Below are positions 7,144 through 8,687 of a stretch of 8,687 bases of DNA, one piece after another. The DNA is from CAYZUC01 sp964481705. GTDB lineage: Bacteria; Bacillota; Clostridia; Lachnospirales; Lachnospiraceae. Below the pieces are notes generated by a model. The model worked only from the letters and a program-made list of their open reading frames with translations. It was not told the DNA's origin and did not search any database. The translations under genes were made by a program, and so were the position numbers. Position 1 is the stretch's first letter. Every line of letters starts with the position of its first letter. The stretch lies in assembly GCA_964481705.1 (NCBI GenBank), contig CAYZUC010000112.1, positions 1 through 8,687 of the forward strand. The letters are read 5' to 3'.

Positions 7144-7172
7144 AGTATATCAACCACCTCTAATCTTGTAAA
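7144..7172 (-). promoter_or_regulatory. Sigma-A-type promoter of the GNAT-AraC-MATE run
   Basis: On the minus strand TTTACA (7172-7167) and TATACT (7149-7144) are separated by exactly 17 bp; each hexamer matches consensus at 5 of 6 positions. Transcription would start near 7137, giving a leader of about 54 nt to the GNAT ATG. A palindrome (7163-7175) covers the -35. Confidence 0.65.
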
Positions 7173-7175
7173 GAT
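7163..7175. repeat. Short palindrome over the GNAT promoter -35
   Basis: ATCTT-GTA-AAGAT is a 5-bp inverted repeat with a 3-bp centre that overlaps the TTTACA -35 hexamer. The position suits a repressor operator, but the arms are short. Confidence 0.3.
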
Positions 7176-7214
7176 ACCTTGTATTTGACTATATCAGCGC
7201 CACTTTTCTTTCAT

Positions 7215-7262
7215 TTAAGAAACTGTTAAGAAATCGGAATGTGGGTGTTAAGGACAGTTAAG
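7215..7262 (+). promoter_or_regulatory. Phased TTAAG direct repeats, candidate response-regulator binding site
   Basis: TTAAG occurs four times in the same orientation, starting at 7215, 7226, 7248 and 7258. The intervals of 11, 22 and 10 bp are close to whole helical turns, so all copies face the same side of the DNA. ACTGTTAAG (7222-7230) and GGTGTTAAG (7244-7252) are 13 bp apart, and ACAGTTAAG (7254-7262) matches the LytTR/AgrA-type half-site as I know it. OmpR/PhoB-type regulators also use direct repeats about 10-11 bp apart, so the regulator class is not settled. Confidence 0.5.
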
Positions 7263-7268
7263 ATTCTT

Positions 7269-7277
7269 TGTGATAAT
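7269..7277 (+). promoter_or_regulatory. Extended -10 of the ABC transporter operon
   Basis: TG-T-GATAAT is an extended -10 with a 5/6 hexamer. The -35 position (about 7248-7254) lacks a consensus hexamer and is covered by the TTAAG repeats, as expected at an activator-dependent promoter. The predicted leader to the ATG at 7351 is about 67 nt. Confidence 0.45.
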
Positions 7278-7350
7278 CTGAGAAATGTAAAGAGTAATTA
7301 TTTCATCAAATAGTGATTTAATTTGTAAATAAGCAAAAGGAGAAATATAA

Positions 7351-8112
7351 ATGAGTAAAGTAATCTTGGAAGTAAAAAAGCTTTGTAAATCATTTTCCAA
7401 TGGTGGTCTGCAACAGCATGTGTTGAAGAACATGGACCTTCAGATATTTGAAGGAGATTTCACTGTAATCATGGGACGTTCCGGTTCCGGGAAATCAACG
7501 CTGTTATACGCTTTGTCTGGTATGGACGCACCAACGTCAGGTCAGATTCTGTTAGACAATCTCGATATCACGGGGAAAAGTCCTGATGAACTGGCACAGA
7601 TTCGTAGACAGCACTGTGGCTTTGTATTCCAGTCCATGTACCTTCTTGACAGCATGAATGTGATTGACAACATACTGACCGGTGGATTGCTGGTTAATCA
7701 CAATAAGGAAGAAGTTCTCCATAAAGCAAAGAGCATTCTTACGCGGATGAAGCTTAACGAACAGGATATGATAAAATTTCCAAATCAGCTTTCCGGTGGA
7801 GAAAAACAAAGAGTTGCAATTGCAAGAGCATTGATCAACGATCCTCAGATACTATTTGCTGATGAACCAACCGGCGCATTGAATTCTGCTGCCAGCGATC
7901 AAGTATTACAGACTTTTGAAGATATTCATCATAACGGTCAGAGTATTGTCACGGTTACACACGATATCAAAACTGCCATGAAGGGAAACCGTATCCTTTA
8001 TGTCACAGACGGAATCATCGGTGGTGACTTACGATTGGAACATCAGGAAAACGAGTCAGAAGCTGACCGTAGAAGCAAGTTGCTACAGTTCTTAGGAGAA
8101 ATGGGTTGGTAA
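7351..8112 (+). CDS. ABC transporter ATP-binding protein (MacB/LolD/BceA-type)
   Basis: A 253-residue cytoplasmic ATPase. All ABC motifs are present: Walker A G42-RSGSGKST50, Q-loop Q94 in FVFQSMYLLD, signature L147-SGGE151-KQR, Walker B ILFADE172, a D-loop read as GALNS (Asn178), and switch H204 in VTHD. This set and the EPTGAL wording place it in the family that powers FtsX-like permeases, including LolD, MacB and the Bce-type antimicrobial-peptide transporters. The C-terminal tail (about 230-253, ending LLQFLGEMGW) extends past the core and resembles tails I recall in clostridial members. AAAAGGAG precedes the ATG at 7351. Its stop TAA overlaps the start of the next gene's ribosome binding site (TAAGGAGG), so the two are translated from one mRNA. 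The exported or sensed molecule is unknown. Confidence 0.95.
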   Translation: MSKVILEVKKLCKSFSNGGLQQHVLKNMDLQIFEGDFTVIMGRSGSGKSTLLYALSGMDAPTSGQILLDNLDITGKSPDELAQIRRQHCGFVFQSMYLLDSMNVIDNILTGGLLVNHNKEEVLHKAKSILTRMKLNEQDMIKFPNQLSGGEKQRVAIARALINDPQILFADEPTGALNSAASDQVLQTFEDIHHNGQSIVTVTHDIKTAMKGNRILYVTDGIIGGDLRLEHQENESEADRRSKLLQFLGEMGW

Positions 8113-8127
8113 GGAGGAAGAGAAAAC

Positions 8128-8687
8128 ATGATTACACTACGTTTGGCAGCTCTGGAGCTGCGTAACAAAAAAGGAATGGCATTCACACTTGCTTTTCTTG
8201 TCTTCTTGGCGGTGCTTTCTCTTAACACCGGATTAAAGCTTCAGAATGAACTTCAGGAGTTCTACGAAAAGCGTTCTGAAGATTTGCAATCTCCCGACTT
8301 CTTCTTTGTAACGGAAAATACGATGTATCAAAGACTCTTTGAAAATTTTGTTGTAAGCGACAAACGTGTCGACCATGTGGAAAAGGAAGATGTCATTTTC
8401 ATGGAGAGTACCAAAAACAATTGCAATAACCTCCAGTTTGGCGCTGTGTTTTTTAACAAAGACCAAAAGAGACAGCTTGCACCACTAGAGCTTTGCTCTG
8501 AAAAAGCGGAGGTCGCAGAAGAGGATGCCATTTACCTTCCACTTCCCATGAAGAATAACGGAGTCCATTTGGGTGATGAATACATTCTGACCTATCGAAA
8601 TGTTGATTATCCTTTTATTGTAGCTGGATTTTTCGAGACTACCTATATGGGGAACACAAATACTGGATTCACGAAATACTTTGTGTC
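8128..8687 (+). CDS. FtsX/MacB-type ABC transporter permease (N-terminal part)
   Basis: An open frame begins at ATG 8128 behind AAGGAGG, 15 bp after the ATPase stop, and runs off the window (186 codons seen). The N-terminus MITLRLAALELRNKKG is the usual cytoplasmic amphipathic lead of FtsX-like permeases, followed by one membrane helix (about 17-33). Residues from about 35 onward are soluble and predicted to lie outside the cell, corresponding to the large periplasmic-core-type domain between helices 1 and 2; it ends here with GNTNTGFTKYFV. The remaining three or more helices are beyond the window. Together with the ATPase it should form the full transporter. Confidence 0.9.
   Translation, partial: MITLRLAALELRNKKGMAFTLAFLVFLAVLSLNTGLKLQNELQEFYEKRSEDLQSPDFFFVTENTMYQRLFENFVVSDKRVDHVEKEDVIFMESTKNNCNNLQFGAVFFNKDQKRQLAPLELCSEKAEVAEEDAIYLPLPMKNNGVHLGDEYILTYRNVDYPFIVAGFFETTYMGNTNTGFTKYFV

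Noticed and set aside
7167..7193. Plus-strand TTGTAA-N18-TATATC as the ABC operon promoter
   Set aside because: Both hexamers match at only 4 of 6, the leader would exceed 150 nt, and the extended -10 at 7269 is better placed next to the repeats.
7552..7809. 85-codon minus-strand open frame within the ABC ATPase gene
   Set aside because: It lies opposite conserved ATPase motifs and has no ribosome binding site or family features.
7876..7890. Asn instead of Asp in the D-loop (GALNS) of the ABC ATPase as a sign of inactivity
   Set aside because: As far as I know, Asn at this position is frequent in the Bce/VraD-type branch, and every other catalytic motif is intact.

Overview
The window looks like a chromosomal stretch of a low-to-medium GC Gram-positive anaerobe, most likely a clostridial (Lachnospiraceae-type) genome. 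The reasons are AT-rich intergenic DNA, strong AGGAGG-type ribosome binding sites, sigma-A-like promoters, a lipobox lipoprotein and protein families that are common in Clostridia. This placement is inference; no rRNA or other marker is present. I see no tRNA, rRNA, CRISPR array, insertion sequence or phage gene.

Layout. (1) 1-460, minus strand: the first 153 codons of a secreted lipoprotein of unknown function, cut off by the window edge. (2) 663-2285, plus strand: a five-helix membrane protein with an extracytoplasmic sulfatase/LTA-synthase-type metal-dependent domain. (3) 2282-4212, minus strand: three cell-envelope genes, transcribed as an N-terminally anchored 184-residue protein, a four-helix 147-residue membrane protein and a YhfC-family intramembrane protease. 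(4) 4312-7083, minus strand: a resistance-like cassette transcribed as GNAT acetyltransferase, then AraC/GyrI-type regulator, then MATE efflux pump. (5) 7351-8687, plus strand, divergent from the cassette: an ABC ATPase and the start of its FtsX/MacB-type permease, of the kind often used in antimicrobial-peptide sensing and resistance or in peptide/lipid extrusion.

Regulation. The GNAT gene has a well-formed promoter (TTTACA-N17-TATACT). The ABC gene lies downstream of an extended -10 element and a phased array of TTAAG direct repeats that resembles a LytTR (AgrA-like) or OmpR-like response-regulator site. The MATE leader is the most striking non-coding element. A 15-bp inverted repeat (one G-U pair) places the MATE Shine-Dalgarno sequence in one arm and a perfect TATAAT -10 box in the other. 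A readthrough transcript from GNAT-AraC could therefore hide the MATE ribosome binding site, whereas a transcript started at the local promoter would lack the hiding arm.

Most of the window concerns the cell surface and response to toxic compounds. No wholly new defence or mobile system is evident. The best leads are the MATE leader switch, the phased repeats before the ABC operon, and the protease-linked trio of membrane genes, two of which I cannot assign.
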